Shown here: positions 35,178 to 44,763 of the stretch, piece after piece
How the letters are laid out: each line of letters begins with the position of its first letter
Numbering within the stretch: the stretch's first letter is position 1
NCBI RefSeq assembly: GCF_000374645.1
Contig: NZ_KB894804.1
Coordinates: 124,001-188,000, forward strand
DNA length: 64,000 nucleotides
Direction of reading: 5' to 3'
From: Arhodomonas aquaeolei DSM 8974
GTDB lineage: Bacteria; Pseudomonadota; Gammaproteobacteria; Nitrococcales; Nitrococcaceae
The notes under the pieces: model-generated
The model's input: the letters and a program-made list of their open reading frames with translations, nothing else
Told to the model about the DNA's origin: nothing
Database searches by the model: none
Translations under genes and position numbers: made by a program

Positions 35178-35939
35178 TCACCGGGCGGTATAGCCGCCGT
35201 CGACTGCCAGGGCGTGGCCGACGACGAAGCTCGATCCCGGACCGCAGAGCCAGAGCACCGGCTCGGCGATCTCGTCCGCCGTGCCCAGGCGCCGGGCCGG
35301 GACCTGTTCCATCAGAGTGTCCATGGCCTCGGTCTCCGTGTCCTTCATGCCGGCGACCATGGGCGTGTCGATAATGCCGGGGCATACCGCGTTGATGCGG
35401 ATCCCGCGGTCCGCGTATTCCAGCGCCGCGCTCTTGGTGAGTCCGAGCACGCCGTGCTTCGCGGCGTGGTAGGCGCCGCGGCCGGGGACACCGACCAGGC
35501 CGCCGAGCGAGGAGCAGTTGACGATGGCGCCGCTGCCCTGGCTGCGCATCTGGGTCAGCTCGTACTTCATGCACGACCACAGGCCGCGCAGGTTGATGCC
35601 GAGTACCCGGTCGAACTCCTCGCCTTCCAGATCGGCGGTCTCGGTGGCGATGGACTGCACGCCGGCGTTGTTGAAGGCGGCATCCAGGCGGCCGAAGGTC
35701 GCGACGGTCCGCTCAACCATTTCCCGGACGGCGCTCTCCCGGGTCACGTCGCAGGTCACCGCGAGCGTCCGTGCGCCGCCTTCGGCGAGCTCCTCGGCCG
35801 CGGCGCTCACGCCCGCGCCGTCGATATCCGCCAGCGTGACCGAGGCCCCCGCATTCGCGAATGCCCTGGCCGTCGCCAGCCCCATGCCGGACGCGGCGCC
35901 GGTGACCAGCGCGACTTTTCCGGTGAAATCGTGGTTCAT
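35178..35939 (-). CDS. Short-chain dehydrogenase/reductase
   Basis: The 253-residue protein is a classical SDR: LVTGAASGMGLATARAFA for NAD(P), the NNAG motif, a serine in NCSSLGG and the catalytic YHAAK. The C-terminus GHALAVDGGYTAR is typical. It likely oxidises or reduces a secondary alcohol in the cytosol. It follows the cupin gene on the same strand after 56 bases and belongs to the same redox island. Substrate unknown. Confidence 0.92.
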   Translation of the reverse strand: MNHDFTGKVALVTGAASGMGLATARAFANAGASVTLADIDGAGVSAAAEELAEGGARTLAVTCDVTRESAVREMVERTVATFGRLDAAFNNAGVQSIATETADLEGEEFDRVLGINLRGLWSCMKYELTQMRSQGSGAIVNCSSLGGLVGVPGRGAYHAAKHGVLGLTKSAALEYADRGIRINAVCPGIIDTPMVAGMKDTETEAMDTLMEQVPARRLGTADEIAEPVLWLCGPGSSFVVGHALAVDGGYTAR

Positions 35940-35995
35940 TCGGAACCTCCGCGTTGCTGTTCGAGACCGGCCCCCAACGGCGGGGCCGGGAAGGG

Positions 35996-36472
35996 CTATT
36001 CCGTGCCGCCGGCGTACTGTTCGTCGCTGACCGGCTCGCCCCAGATGACGTTCTCGCCGTCCTTGAACTGCTGGACGGCGATGTGCGTGACCGCGGTCGT
36101 GTCGGTCGCGCCGTGCCAGTGCCTCACTCCCGGTGGTGTCCAGATGACGTCTCCCGCCTGCATGACGACCTTTCTGCCGCCTTCCTCCTGGACCCAGCCG
36201 GTACCGCCGGTCACGATGATCACCTGCCCGGCGGGGTGGGTGTGCCAGTTCGAACGGGCGCCGGGCAGGAAGGTGACCTCGCCGCCGTTGGACCGGAACG
36301 GATCGTTGGCCGCGAACAGCGGTTCCACGTAGGCGGTCCCGGTGAAGTGCTCGCCCGAGCCGATAAAGCCCTCGCGGCTACCGTTCCTGGAGACCTGCAT
36401 GCCCTCGGCGAGGGCGCGCCCGGCACAGGCCAGGGTCAGGATCGCGGTCAGCGTCAGGGTGGAGGTCTTCAT
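35996..36472 (-). CDS. Exported cupin-domain protein
   Basis: The 158-residue protein has a Sec signal (STLTLTAILTLACAGRALA) followed by a cupin with SNWHTHPAGQVIIVTGG and PPGVRHWHGATD. It closely parallels the unexported cupin at 32889-33305, including the FTGTAYVEPLF start and the ending with an EPVSDEQY-like motif. It would act in the periplasm. The duplicated pair suggests that the same chemistry is needed on both sides of the membrane. Confidence 0.88.
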   Translation of the reverse strand: MKTSTLTLTAILTLACAGRALAEGMQVSRNGSREGFIGSGEHFTGTAYVEPLFAANDPFRSNGGEVTFLPGARSNWHTHPAGQVIIVTGGTGWVQEEGGRKVVMQAGDVIWTPPGVRHWHGATDTTAVTHIAVQQFKDGENVIWGEPVSDEQYAGGTE

Positions 36473-36591
36473 GGACAGGCTCCCTTGTCACTCCGAGTGT
36501 CGGTGCGTGTACACCCGTGCGGATCGCGATACGCCCGTGGCACGGTCGTCGCCGAGGCGGTGGCCGCCGCCCGGTGCGGTGCCGTTCCGGG

Positions 36592-37302
36592 TCAGCCGTG
36601 CGCGATCTCGTGTCGCAGCCAGATCACGCCGCCCGACAGGGTCTGGCAGGAGAGCAGGCGCAGGTGTTGCCCCTCCGACGGCGCCCTGCCCGACGGGTCC
36701 GAGTGTTCGAATATGGCCGGAATGCCGGCGAGCCCGTCGATCGCCGGGCAGATCAGCGTGCTCACCTCGTCGATGAGGCCAGCCGACAGGAACGCGCCGT
36801 TGGTCGCCCCGCCGCCTTCGAGGACGAGATGGCCGATTCCGAAGGCGTCACCCAGTATCTCCATCGCCTCGGCGAGGTCGTCGCCGTGGGGGCCGGCGAA
36901 CACATAGGAGACGCCCGCTTCCCGGAGCCGCTCGAGGTGCTCGTCCGGGACCCGCTGCGAGAGCACCACCACCGCGTGATCCCCGTCGACCTCGCCCTGG
37001 TCGAAGCGCAGGCGTCCCGAGGGATCGATGGCCACCGCGACGTCCCGGCCGGCGCGTTCCTGGAAGTAAGCCGGGCGCTCCCTGGGGGTCTCCAGGAGCG
37101 GGGGGCTCTGGTTCTGATCGACGTAGTCGGTCATCGTCCGGCGCCCGACGATCCAGCCCTCGCCACCAAGCCGCTCGGCGGCGGTGTCGTAATGCGCGTC
37201 GATGAGGTCCATGACGCGACTGCCCACCGGATCGCTCCATCGCTCCGGGCAGAGACGGCCGTCGAGAGAGGTAATCATGTGGCAGGTAATCTTCGGGCGC
37301 AT
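36592..37302 (-). CDS. RibD C-terminal / dihydrofolate-reductase-like reductase
   Basis: The 236-residue protein starts MRPKITCHMITSLDGR, with IVGRRTMTDYV and HLVLEGGGATNGAFLSAGLI later. This is the RibD reductase-domain pattern. These bind NADPH and reduce pteridine-like or other cyclic substrates. ATG at 37302 is chosen because AAGGA lies 6 bases upstream; ATG at 37329 has no good RBS. A LysR-type palindrome lies 165 bases upstream (37467-37481). It is probably not for riboflavin synthesis because the deaminase half is absent. Confidence 0.85.
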   Translation of the reverse strand: MRPKITCHMITSLDGRLCPERWSDPVGSRVMDLIDAHYDTAAERLGGEGWIVGRRTMTDYVDQNQSPPLLETPRERPAYFQERAGRDVAVAIDPSGRLRFDQGEVDGDHAVVVLSQRVPDEHLERLREAGVSYVFAGPHGDDLAEAMEILGDAFGIGHLVLEGGGATNGAFLSAGLIDEVSTLICPAIDGLAGIPAIFEHSDPSGRAPSEGQHLRLLSCQTLSGGVIWLRHEIAHG

Positions 37303-37466
37303 GGATCCTTGCTGGCTCGGGTTGCTCATCGCCCGGGTTGCGGGCAGGGTTATTCACGTCGGCAGCGATTCAGTGGCCTTGCGAATCCACGTCAGGCGCT
37401 ATGACTACGAGGGAAACCGTAGTCCGCCGGGTGATGCGAATAAACGGGGGTACGTTTCTTGGAGTC

Positions 37467-37481
37467 ATGAGCACCACTCAT
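37467..37481. promoter_or_regulatory. LysR-type operator candidate, ATGAG-N5-CTCAT
   Basis: ATGAGCACCACTCAT has perfect 5-bp arms and the T-N11-A spacing typical of LysR sites. It lies between the stop of the F420-type reductase gene and the RibD-like gene. The same motif occurs at 38218-38232 and 39241-39255. Confidence 0.55.
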
Positions 37482-37485
37482 TAGC

Positions 37486-38133
37486 TCATTCGCTGTGCCG
37501 GTGAATCCGGTCGAAGCGGTACACGAGTTCCGGGCCGCCCGGCTGGGCGTAGGCGAGCTCGGCGGTGACCATCGCGAAGGGCTCGACGAAGCGTGCGGTT
37601 CGGAGCGGGCCGGCATCCAGCGGCTCGTAGCCGACGTCCGCGATGAGCCGCCCGGCTACCGCTTTGGCGTCCGCGTCGTCGCCGTAGTAGAGAAGATGGG
37701 GGCGGGGTGACTCGTCACGGGCGCTGAAGACGTTGAACAACGCCTCGCTCGGGCTGGTGTTGAACGTGGAAACGAAGCGCACGTCGGGTCGCAGGCGTGC
37801 CAGTTCCTCCGCCCCCGACGTCGTCGTCCCGACCACGAGGTCGCGGTTCTGGCGGTCGAGGGGGACACAGCAGTTGAGTACGATGGTGTTGTCCATGTCC
37901 CCGGCCCGGGAGACCACGTCCTCCACCCGCGACCAGTGCACCGCGAGCAGGACCGCATCGGCGGTCTGCACGGCCTCCGCCGGTGTTCCGGTCCGCGCAC
38001 CGGCCCCCCGGGCAAGGCGATCGAGCTTCCCCGGGGTTCGCGCGTAGCTGAACGTCACCTCGTGCCCCGCCATTGCCCAGATGGTCCCGAGCGTCCCGCC
38101 CATCAAACCCGAGCCGAGTATCCCGATCTTCAT
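37486..38133 (-). CDS. NADPH-dependent F420 reductase-like (NAD-binding) protein
   Basis: The 215-residue protein starts MKIGILGSGLMGGTLGTIWA, a Rossmann motif, and continues FSYARTPGKL, DAVLLAVHWSRVEDV and a helical C-terminus. It resembles F420H2:NADP oxidoreductase (Fno) relatives that are widespread in bacteria lacking F420; the real partner may be another flavin. It is divergent from the LysR regulator gene with a 101-base shared promoter containing the operator, so it is a probable direct target. Confidence 0.85.
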   Translation of the reverse strand: MKIGILGSGLMGGTLGTIWAMAGHEVTFSYARTPGKLDRLARGAGARTGTPAEAVQTADAVLLAVHWSRVEDVVSRAGDMDNTIVLNCCVPLDRQNRDLVVGTTTSGAEELARLRPDVRFVSTFNTSPSEALFNVFSARDESPRPHLLYYGDDADAKAVAGRLIADVGYEPLDAGPLRTARFVEPFAMVTAELAYAQPGGPELVYRFDRIHRHSE

Positions 38134-38214
38134 GGGTGCCTCCGATCGCCGATTTGCCTGGCCGGGAAAGTAGCACCCCGCGGTCCCGGGAAAACCCCCT
38201 ATAATCAGAAAGGA

Positions 38215-38235
38215 TTAATGAGGAAGGTTCATCAA
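38215..38235. promoter_or_regulatory. LysR operator candidate, TTAATGA-N7-TCATCAA, overlapping the lysR start
   Basis: The dyad TTAATGA (38215-38221) and TCATCAA (38229-38235) has 6 of 7 matched arm bases and includes ATGAG-N5-TTCAT. It touches the first base of the regulator's ATG, which fits autoregulation, and lies 82 bases before the divergent reductase start. Confidence 0.6.
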
Positions 38236-39128
38236 TGCTGAGAGAGAATGTTGTCGACCTGATGTCCTTCGTCGTCGTGGCTCGCGTGGGAAGCTTCACC
38301 CGTGCCGCGGCGCAGATCGGCGTCTCGCAGTCTGCCCTGAGCCACGCCGTGCGGGGCCTGGAGGAGCGCCTCGGCATCCGCCTGCTGATGCGCACCACGC
38401 GCCGGGTCAGCCCCACGACGGAAGGCGAGCGTGTACTCGAGCGCATCGCCCCCCACTTCGCGGAGATCGAGAACGAGCTGGAGGCCCTGGTCGAGATGCG
38501 GGACCGACCGGCCGGGACGATACGGATCACCGCGACCGATCACGCGGCGGACACCGTCATCTGGCCGAAGCTGGCGCCGGTGCTGAAGCACTATCCGGAT
38601 ATCAATGTCGAGGTGGTCACGGACTACGCCCTCACCGACGTCGTGGCGGAGAAGTTCGACGCGGGCGTGCGCCTCGGGGAGCAGGTGTCGGAAGGGATGA
38701 TCGCCGTGCGGGTTGGACCGGATTTCCGCATGCTCGCCGTGGGGGCGCCGTCCTATTTCGAGGGGCGGGAGCTGCCCCGGGTGCCGCGGGACCTCACGGA
38801 CCACTGCTGCATCAACCTGCGTTTGCCCACGCACGGTTCCATCTATGCCTGGGAGTTCGAGAAGGACGGGCGGGAGCTCCATGTCCGGGTGAACGGGCAG
38901 CTGACCTTTAATACCATCGGCCCGATCGTTGACGCGGCGCTCGAGGGTTACGGGATCGGCTACGTACCCGAGGGCCTCGTGCGCGAGCATATCGACGAGG
39001 GTAGGCTGGTGCCGGTGCTGGAGGACTGGAGTCCGCCGTTCCCCGGTTACTACCTCTACTATCCACACCGCCGGCGGTCCTCGCCGGCCTTCAACGTCAT
39101 TCTCGAGGCGATGCGTCACGGGGAATGA
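38235..39128 (+). CDS. LysR-family transcriptional regulator
   Basis: The 297-residue protein has the N-terminal winged helix (LMSFVVVARVGSFTRAAAQI, then GVSQSALSHAVRGLEERLG) and a C-terminal periplasmic-binding-like effector domain (TIRITATDHAADTVIWPKLA onward). It belongs to the CrgA/PA-type group often beside quinone or aldehyde reductases. It is divergent from the F420-type reductase gene. Three copies of a T-N11-A palindrome, one at its own start, suggest the direct regulon includes that reductase, the RibD-like gene and the CMD gene. The effector is probably an electrophilic small molecule, which is an inference. Confidence 0.93.
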   Translation: MLRENVVDLMSFVVVARVGSFTRAAAQIGVSQSALSHAVRGLEERLGIRLLMRTTRRVSPTTEGERVLERIAPHFAEIENELEALVEMRDRPAGTIRITATDHAADTVIWPKLAPVLKHYPDINVEVVTDYALTDVVAEKFDAGVRLGEQVSEGMIAVRVGPDFRMLAVGAPSYFEGRELPRVPRDLTDHCCINLRLPTHGSIYAWEFEKDGRELHVRVNGQLTFNTIGPIVDAALEGYGIGYVPEGLVREHIDEGRLVPVLEDWSPPFPGYYLYYPHRRRSSPAFNVILEAMRHGE

Positions 39129-39240
39129 GCCCGTCGCCGGACGGCCCCGCAATGGGGGCCGTACCGACCCGGGTGAATCCGGCGGTTCGCTGACGCGGCT
39201 CTCACCCCGCCGGAAAGAGGGGGAGCGCTTCCCCGTATTG

Positions 39241-39255
39241 ATGAGTGCGACTCAT
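39241..39255. promoter_or_regulatory. LysR operator candidate, ATGAGT-N3-ACTCAT
   Basis: A perfect 6-bp-arm palindrome lies 119 bases before the CMD gene. An adjacent hairpin GGCTCC-TAT-GGAGCC (39256-39270) follows directly. The core matches the sites at 37467 and 38218. Confidence 0.6.
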
Positions 39256-39373
39256 GGCTCCTATGGAGCCGGGCTGGTTAATCCAACGGCGGCAGGCAGT
39301 TACGGTCCTCGGACGGTGTGATTGCCACCGGGTTTCCCAACCGCGGTATTCAGTAGCCACTGAGGAACGAGCC

Positions 39374-40144
39374 ATGCGAGCAGCCGTATTCGCCGCGTTC
39401 ACCCTGTCTCTCGCCGCACCGGCCGCCATGGCGCAGCCGGGCGTCGACGTCGATACCGGGAAGCTCTCCAGTGTTGCCCCGGCCCTGGAGCGCTATACCA
39501 GGGACGACCTGCTCGGGCGTGAGTGGCAGGACGATGCGCTATCGAAACGGGACCGGTCCCTCGTCACGGTGGCGGCGCTCATCGCCCGTAACCAGGGCGA
39601 GGACCTGCCGAACTACATCCGTGTCGCCCTCGACAACGGCGTCAGCCCCGCGGCGATCTCCGAGACCATCACGCATCTCGCCTTTTATGCGGGGTGGCAG
39701 AACGCCATGACCGCCGTCGATGCGGCGGCGGCGGTGTACGAGCAGCGCGGTATCTCCCGTGACGAGCTCCCGGCTGCGGCGCCGCAGGAGATGCTCCCCC
39801 TCGACAAGGAGGCGGAGGCGGAACGCCAGGCCTACGTGCAGAAGCGTTATGGCGATGTGTCCCAGGGCGTGGTGGACAATACCGAGGAGCTCCTCTTCCG
39901 TGACCTGTGGCTGCGCCCGGCGCTCGAGCCACGCGAGCGCAGTCTCGTCACGGTGTCCGCGCTGATCGCCGCCGGCCATGTGGAGCAGATCCCGTTCCAT
40001 CTCAACCGCGCGATGGATAACGGCCTCACCAAGGACGAGGCCTCGGCGATGCTCTCGCACCTGGCGTTCTACGCCGGTTGGCCCAATGTCTTCTCGGCGC
40101 TGCCCGTTGCCCGGGACGTTTTCGAATCGCGGAAAGGGGAATGA
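39374..40144 (+). CDS. Exported double carboxymuconolactone-decarboxylase (CMD) domain protein
   Basis: The 256-residue protein has a Sec signal (MRAAVFAAFTLSLAAPAAMA) and two tandem CMD domains. Each has the pattern RSLVTVxALIA followed by LxHLAFYAGWxN (near residues 58-105 and 190-240). The AhpD-type CxxC is absent, so a peroxidase-partner role is unlikely. The start is fixed by GAGGAACGAGCC before ATG at 39374. The upstream LysR-type operator suggests control by the adjacent regulator. Function beyond the CMD fold is unknown. Confidence 0.85.
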   Translation: MRAAVFAAFTLSLAAPAAMAQPGVDVDTGKLSSVAPALERYTRDDLLGREWQDDALSKRDRSLVTVAALIARNQGEDLPNYIRVALDNGVSPAAISETITHLAFYAGWQNAMTAVDAAAAVYEQRGISRDELPAAAPQEMLPLDKEAEAERQAYVQKRYGDVSQGVVDNTEELLFRDLWLRPALEPRERSLVTVSALIAAGHVEQIPFHLNRAMDNGLTKDEASAMLSHLAFYAGWPNVFSALPVARDVFESRKGE

Positions 40145-40409
40145 AAGACGTCCGGTAGCGCCTTCTATGCAATCTGCACGGTGTCCGGTTCCCGGGCACC
40201 GTGCCTATGGCGACTTTTGCAGGGCCGTCCTCCGGGGCCCGGCCGGGGACACGCCGTGCATCCGCCGCCGGGTGGGCGGGAGCGTGACCACCGGCTCGGC
40301 CGCGCGCGATGGTCCGTTTCGCGCGTCTCCCATATCCACACTCGATCAAAGGCAAACACGGTTAGCGGGGCCGGCATGACATGCCCGCACTGAATCGTGA
40401 GGAACGACC

Positions 40410-40877
40410 ATGAGTACCTTTACCGTCAATGGAAAGACCCACCGCTTCGACGGTGACCCCCAGACCCCGCTGCTCTGGTATCTGCGTGACGTCAGTCGCC
40501 TGACGGGCACGAAGTACGGCTGCGGGATGTCGCTGTGCGGCACCTGCACCGTCCATCTCGACGGCGAACCGGTTCGCTCCTGTGTCACACCGGTCTCCCA
40601 GGCCGAAGGCAAGGCCGTCACGACCATCGAGGCCATGAGCGAGGATGCGGTGGGCCGGCGTGTCCAGCAGGCCTGGCTCGATCTCGGCGTCGCCCAGTGC
40701 GGCTACTGCCAGGCCGGCCAGATCATGAGTGCCACCGCACTTCTCCGGGACAACCCGGCACCGGATGACGAGCAGATCAACCAGGCCATGAGCGGCAACA
40801 TCTGCCGTTGTGGCACCTACGCCCGCATCCGCCAGGCCATCCACAGGGCCGCGGCAACGCAGGAGGACGAGGCATGA
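40410..40877 (+). CDS. iorA: (2Fe-2S) small subunit of isoquinoline 1-oxidoreductase-type molybdoenzyme
   Basis: The 155-residue protein has the plant-type 2Fe-2S motif [20 protein letters not shown] plus the distal VRSC, and the second cluster [10 protein letters not shown] with CRCGTYARI. This is the xanthine-oxidase-family small subunit. It passes electrons from the molybdenum subunit. Its TGA overlaps the ATG of the large subunit (40874-40877). GAGGAAC lies before the start. Tat export could occur piggyback with the large subunit. Confidence 0.93.
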   Translation: MSTFTVNGKTHRFDGDPQTPLLWYLRDVSRLTGTKYGCGMSLCGTCTVHLDGEPVRSCVTPVSQAEGKAVTTIEAMSEDAVGRRVQQAWLDLGVAQCGYCQAGQIMSATALLRDNPAPDDEQINQAMSGNICRCGTYARIRQAIHRAAATQEDEA

Positions 40878-43216
40878 ACACCCCGGTGGACGATCTGCTG
40901 CTCGCCAACGTCAGCCGCCGTCACTTTCTCAAGGGATTGGCCGCCGGGAGCGCCCTGGTGCTCGCGGCCCGCTGGGACCTCGCGCTCGGCGAGGAGGAGA
41001 AGGAGTATGGCGCCGACGCCATGCCCCATGGCTGGGTCGACGACCCGAACGTGTTCATCCGCATCGACGCGGACGGCACGGTCACGGTCACCAACCATCG
41101 TGCCGAAATGGGGCAGGGCATACGCACCAGCCTCGTGATGGTGGCCGCCGACGAGCTCGGTGCCGACTGGGACCGCGTGCGTGTCGAGCAGGCACCGGCG
41201 GACCAGGAGAAGTACGGTAACCAGAACACGGACGGCTCGCGCAGCATGCGCCACTGGTTCGCGCCGATACGTCGCGCCGGCGCGGCCGCGAGGATGATGC
41301 TGGAGCGCGCCGCTGCCGAGCGCTGGGGCGTGCCGGCCTCCGAGTGCCATGCCCGGGTGCACGCCGTGGTCCACGCTGCCAGTGGCCGGGAGCTTGGTTT
41401 CGGGGATCTGGCCGCCGCGGCCCGGGAGCTGTCGGTGCCGCCGCGGGAGCGTCTCGAGCTCAAGCCGCAGTCCGAGTGGCGCTACATCGGCGAGGATGCC
41501 GGTCCCGCCTACGACGTGAAGCGGGGCAGTGTCGTGCGCCCGAAGGCGATCGACGGCGAGGATATCGTCACCGGGCAGGCCGTCTACGGCGCCGATGTCG
41601 CGTTCGAGGACATGCTGTATGCCGTCGTGGCGCGGCCGCCGGTCTACGGCGCCATGCTGCGCAGCGTCGACGACGGCGAGGCGCTAAAGGTCCCCGGCGT
41701 CTTGCGGACGGTGGAGATCGACGGCACCGGTCAGCCGGCGGGCTTCAAGCCATTGGGCGGTGTCGCCGTGGTCGCCGAGAACACCTGGGCGGCGATCCAG
41801 GGGCGCAAGGCGCTGAAGATCGACTGGAACCTCGAGAGCGCCGGCGATAACGCCGCCTATGACTCGAAGGCCTACCGCAAGCAGCTGCAGCAGACCGCCC
41901 GCGCGCCGGGCAAGGTGATCCGTGACGAGGGGGATATCGAAAGCGCCCTGGCGGATGCCGCGGAGCGCGTGAGCGCCACCTACTACATGCCGCACATGGC
42001 ACAGGCGCCGATGGAGCCGCCGGTGGCGGTGGCGCGCATCGTGAACGGCCGCGCCGAGGTCTGGGCCCCGGTACAGAACCCGGGCGCCACCCGCTCCGGG
42101 GTGGCCAAGCGGCTCGGGCTCGAGCCGGAGGACGTCACGGTCAACGTGACGCTGCTCGGCGGTGGTTTCGGGCGCAAATCCAAGCCGGACTTCGCCCAGG
42201 AGGCCGCCAGCCTGACAAAGGCGTTCGACGGCCGACCGGTACGCGTGCAGTGGACACGGGACGACGACCTCCACCACACGTATTTCCACGCGGTCTCCGT
42301 CGACCGCCTGGAGGCGGGCCTGGATGCGGACGGTCGGGCACTCGGCTGGCGCCACCGAACCCTGTCGCCGAGCATCGGCTCGCTGTTCGCCCCCGACCCG
42401 GAGCACATCGCCCCGTTCGAGCTGGGGCAGGGGTTCAACACCATGCCCTTCGATATCCCGGCCATCCGCCTGGAGAATCCCGAGGCGCCGGCACACGTGC
42501 GAATCGGCTGGTTCCGGTCCGTCTACAACCTGCCCCACGCCTTTGCCATCCAGAGCTTCGCCGCGGAGCTCGCCGAGGCCGCCGGGCGTGATCACCGGGA
42601 CTATCTGCTCGAGCTGCTGGGGCCCTCCCGCGAGATCGACCCCCGGACCTTCGGCGATCAGTGGAACTACGGCGAGAACCCCGAGCGTTACCCCATCGAT
42701 ATCGGCCGGATGCGCGCCGTCATCGAGAAGGCCACGGCCGAGGCCGGGTGGGGGCGCGACCTGCCGAAGGGCAGGGGACTGGGACTGGCCGTGCACAACA
42801 GCTTCGTCTCGTACACGGCGGTAGTGTTCGACGTGGAGCTCGGCGACGGCGGCGGCCTCATCATCCACAGTGCCGACATCGCCTTCGACTGCGGTCCCCA
42901 GGTCAATCCCGAGCGCATACGGGCACAGCTCGAGGGGGCCTGCGTCATGGGTATCGGTATCGCGATGCAGAGCGAGATCACCTTCAGCGAGGGACGGGTC
43001 CAGCAGGACAACTTCCACCAGTACCTGGTCCCCCGCATCGACAGGGCGCCTCGCGAGACGCGTGTGCATCTGATCAACCCCGACAGCGAGGCCGCGATCG
43101 GCGGCGTCGGAGAGCCCGGGCTCCCGCCGGTGGCGCCGGCACTGTGCAATGCGATCCACGCCGCGACAGGCAGGCGCATCCGCCGGCTGCCGGTCGGCGA
43201 CCAGCTGTCCGCCTGA
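40874..43216 (+). CDS. iorB: Molybdopterin large subunit, isoquinoline 1-oxidoreductase-like
   Basis: The 780-residue protein begins with a Tat signal ([20 protein letters not shown]) and continues with the xanthine-oxidase-family fold: [35 protein letters not shown], and a C-terminal [20 protein letters not shown] containing the catalytic Glu. It would oxidise aldehydes or N-heterocycles in the periplasm using a molybdenum-cytosine-dinucleotide cofactor. Overlap with the 2Fe-2S gene makes a two-subunit enzyme. No cytochrome c partner is encoded nearby. IorB is the closest name, but aldehyde dehydrogenases of the same family cannot be excluded. Confidence 0.93.
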   Translation: MNTPVDDLLLANVSRRHFLKGLAAGSALVLAARWDLALGEEEKEYGADAMPHGWVDDPNVFIRIDADGTVTVTNHRAEMGQGIRTSLVMVAADELGADWDRVRVEQAPADQEKYGNQNTDGSRSMRHWFAPIRRAGAAARMMLERAAAERWGVPASECHARVHAVVHAASGRELGFGDLAAAARELSVPPRERLELKPQSEWRYIGEDAGPAYDVKRGSVVRPKAIDGEDIVTGQAVYGADVAFEDMLYAVVARPPVYGAMLRSVDDGEALKVPGVLRTVEIDGTGQPAGFKPLGGVAVVAENTWAAIQGRKALKIDWNLESAGDNAAYDSKAYRKQLQQTARAPGKVIRDEGDIESALADAAERVSATYYMPHMAQAPMEPPVAVARIVNGRAEVWAPVQNPGATRSGVAKRLGLEPEDVTVNVTLLGGGFGRKSKPDFAQEAASLTKAFDGRPVRVQWTRDDDLHHTYFHAVSVDRLEAGLDADGRALGWRHRTLSPSIGSLFAPDPEHIAPFELGQGFNTMPFDIPAIRLENPEAPAHVRIGWFRSVYNLPHAFAIQSFAAELAEAAGRDHRDYLLELLGPSREIDPRTFGDQWNYGENPERYPIDIGRMRAVIEKATAEAGWGRDLPKGRGLGLAVHNSFVSYTAVVFDVELGDGGGLIIHSADIAFDCGPQVNPERIRAQLEGACVMGIGIAMQSEITFSEGRVQQDNFHQYLVPRIDRAPRETRVHLINPDSEAAIGGVGEPGLPPVAPALCNAIHAATGRRIRRLPVGDQLSA

Positions 43217-43381
43217 TGGGCGGTCTTCCCGTGACCCGCCACGGACCGTGCCTGCGCCGGCCCCACGGCAGGCGCCTTTCTGGAGCGGATCCGCGGCGGG
43301 CACGGCCCCGCGAGCCCGGGGTGCCGGGGCGGAGGTCACGGCTTCAGCCTGCACATCATCCAGAACGGATCGGAATTCGAC

Positions 43382-44398
43382 ATGACTAGCCGGAAAACAC
43401 TCTGCGTGGCGGGAGCCAGCGGCCTGGTCGGCTCCAATATCGTCAAGGCGGCACTCGAACGGGGCTATCACGTCAACGGCACGATGCGCGATGCCGGCGA
43501 CGACGATAAACGCCGCTATCTCATGGCATTGCCGGGGGCCGGGGAGCGGCTGACGCTGTTCTCCGCGGACGCCGGGGACAGCACGAGCTTCGATGCCGCG
43601 CTCGAGGGGGCCGATGCGGTGTTCATCGCCTGCCTCCCGCCGATCTATCGGGCGCAGGACGGCACGCCGGCGAGCGGGCTCGACCGCCAGCGGGGCTACG
43701 ACGAGATCGTCCGACCCGTCGAGGAGGGATGCCTTAACGTCCTGCGCGCCACCGACCGCCAGGGGGTCGGCAACGTCATCCTGTGCTCCTCGACCTCGAG
43801 CACCAACCCGCCCGAACCCGTCGCGGTGAAGACCGAGGCGAACGCCGTCTCGGATCCGGAGCGGCAGATCGCGGCGGGAAAGTTCACCGCCGCCGAGAAG
43901 ATCGTGATGGAGCGCGCGGTCCGCGAGTTCTGCGAGGGCCACGGCCAGCGGCTGTGCATCCTCCTGCCGACCATGATGCTCGGGCCGGTGGTCCTGCCCC
44001 GGCACCTCGAGAACGGCAGTCACAGCCTCCTCGTGCGGCTGAGCCGCGGTGAGCAGGGCTGGCATCAGTCCGTGCCGGCGGGGTCCATGTCCGTTTCCCA
44101 CGTGGCCGACGTGGCCGCGCTGTTCCTCGCCGCTTACGAGGATCCGCGGGCGCAGGGCCGCTATTTCGCCGTGTACGACAGCTGGTCGTGGCGTGACCTC
44201 TATGCGGAGTTCGCCCGGCATGTGCCGGCGTCCGGGCTGCCTGCGCCGCTCGACGGCGAGCCCGAAGCGCCGACACGCTTCGATTTCACCCGCCGCGACA
44301 GCCTGGGTGTGGCCATGCGCGATATCCCCACGACCATCGCCGAGACCTGCGAGTGGCTGAAGGGCCATCCCTTCGGCGGTGCCGTCGGGCAGGGGTAG
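43382..44398 (+). CDS. Extended SDR / NmrA-like epimerase-family protein with altered active site
   Basis: The 338-residue protein has GASGLVGSNIVKAALERGYH for NAD(P) and dihydroflavonol-reductase-like architecture (GADAVFIACLPPIY, LPTMMLGPVV). The usual YxxxK reads as KFTAAEKIV, so the catalytic Tyr is Phe. This may be a binding or sensory protein, or use a different proton donor. It follows iorB after 165 bases on the same strand and could be co-transcribed. Function unknown. Confidence 0.8.
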   Translation: MTSRKTLCVAGASGLVGSNIVKAALERGYHVNGTMRDAGDDDKRRYLMALPGAGERLTLFSADAGDSTSFDAALEGADAVFIACLPPIYRAQDGTPASGLDRQRGYDEIVRPVEEGCLNVLRATDRQGVGNVILCSSTSSTNPPEPVAVKTEANAVSDPERQIAAGKFTAAEKIVMERAVREFCEGHGQRLCILLPTMMLGPVVLPRHLENGSHSLLVRLSRGEQGWHQSVPAGSMSVSHVADVAALFLAAYEDPRAQGRYFAVYDSWSWRDLYAEFARHVPASGLPAPLDGEPEAPTRFDFTRRDSLGVAMRDIPTTIAETCEWLKGHPFGGAVGQG

Positions 44399-44763
44399 GG
44401 GCACCGGCCGCAGGGACGTTCCCACGGCATTGATCGCGTCATCTTCGTCGTACACAGGCGGCACGCCCTTTCTGGCCACGATCGATAGAGGCCCCGGTCC
44501 ATGGTGTCGGGGTTGCCTCTGCGGCGGCCGATGGCCCTTCATCCGGGCGTCGCCCTGATCGTGATGCGCCATGACCGCCGTTCCCATGGCAGCGGCCGTG
44601 TCTACCCCGGGCAGGGCGCATATCCTCGCATCCGGTGATGGTGTCTTCTCGTTTTCGTGCGCTCCGGCGGTGCGGCGGTACCGGTGAGGGCGGGTGCAAC
44701 CGAATTGACATAGTGTTGATTCGACACTAAGTTGGAGGCTCCTGTACGTGGAGGGACACGACG
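44399..44763. other. Intergenic region with NrtR promoter
   Basis: This 365-base gap lies between the epimerase-like gene and nrtR. It is AT-richer near its 3' end, where the operator at 44711-44729 and an RBS GGAGGG (44749-44754) lie. I see no further gene in it. Confidence 0.6.
44711..44729. promoter_or_regulatory. Putative NrtR operator, TAGTGT-N7-ACACTA
   Basis: A perfect 6-bp-arm palindrome lies 35 bases before nrtR in the only AT-rich part of the gap. NrtR proteins bind such dyads upstream of NAD-biosynthesis genes, and nadA follows in the same direction. Confidence 0.6.

Noticed and set aside
41684-44587. 967-codon minus-strand frame opposite iorB
   Set aside because: It is antisense to a well-defined molybdoenzyme subunit and an epimerase-like gene, and shows no domain.
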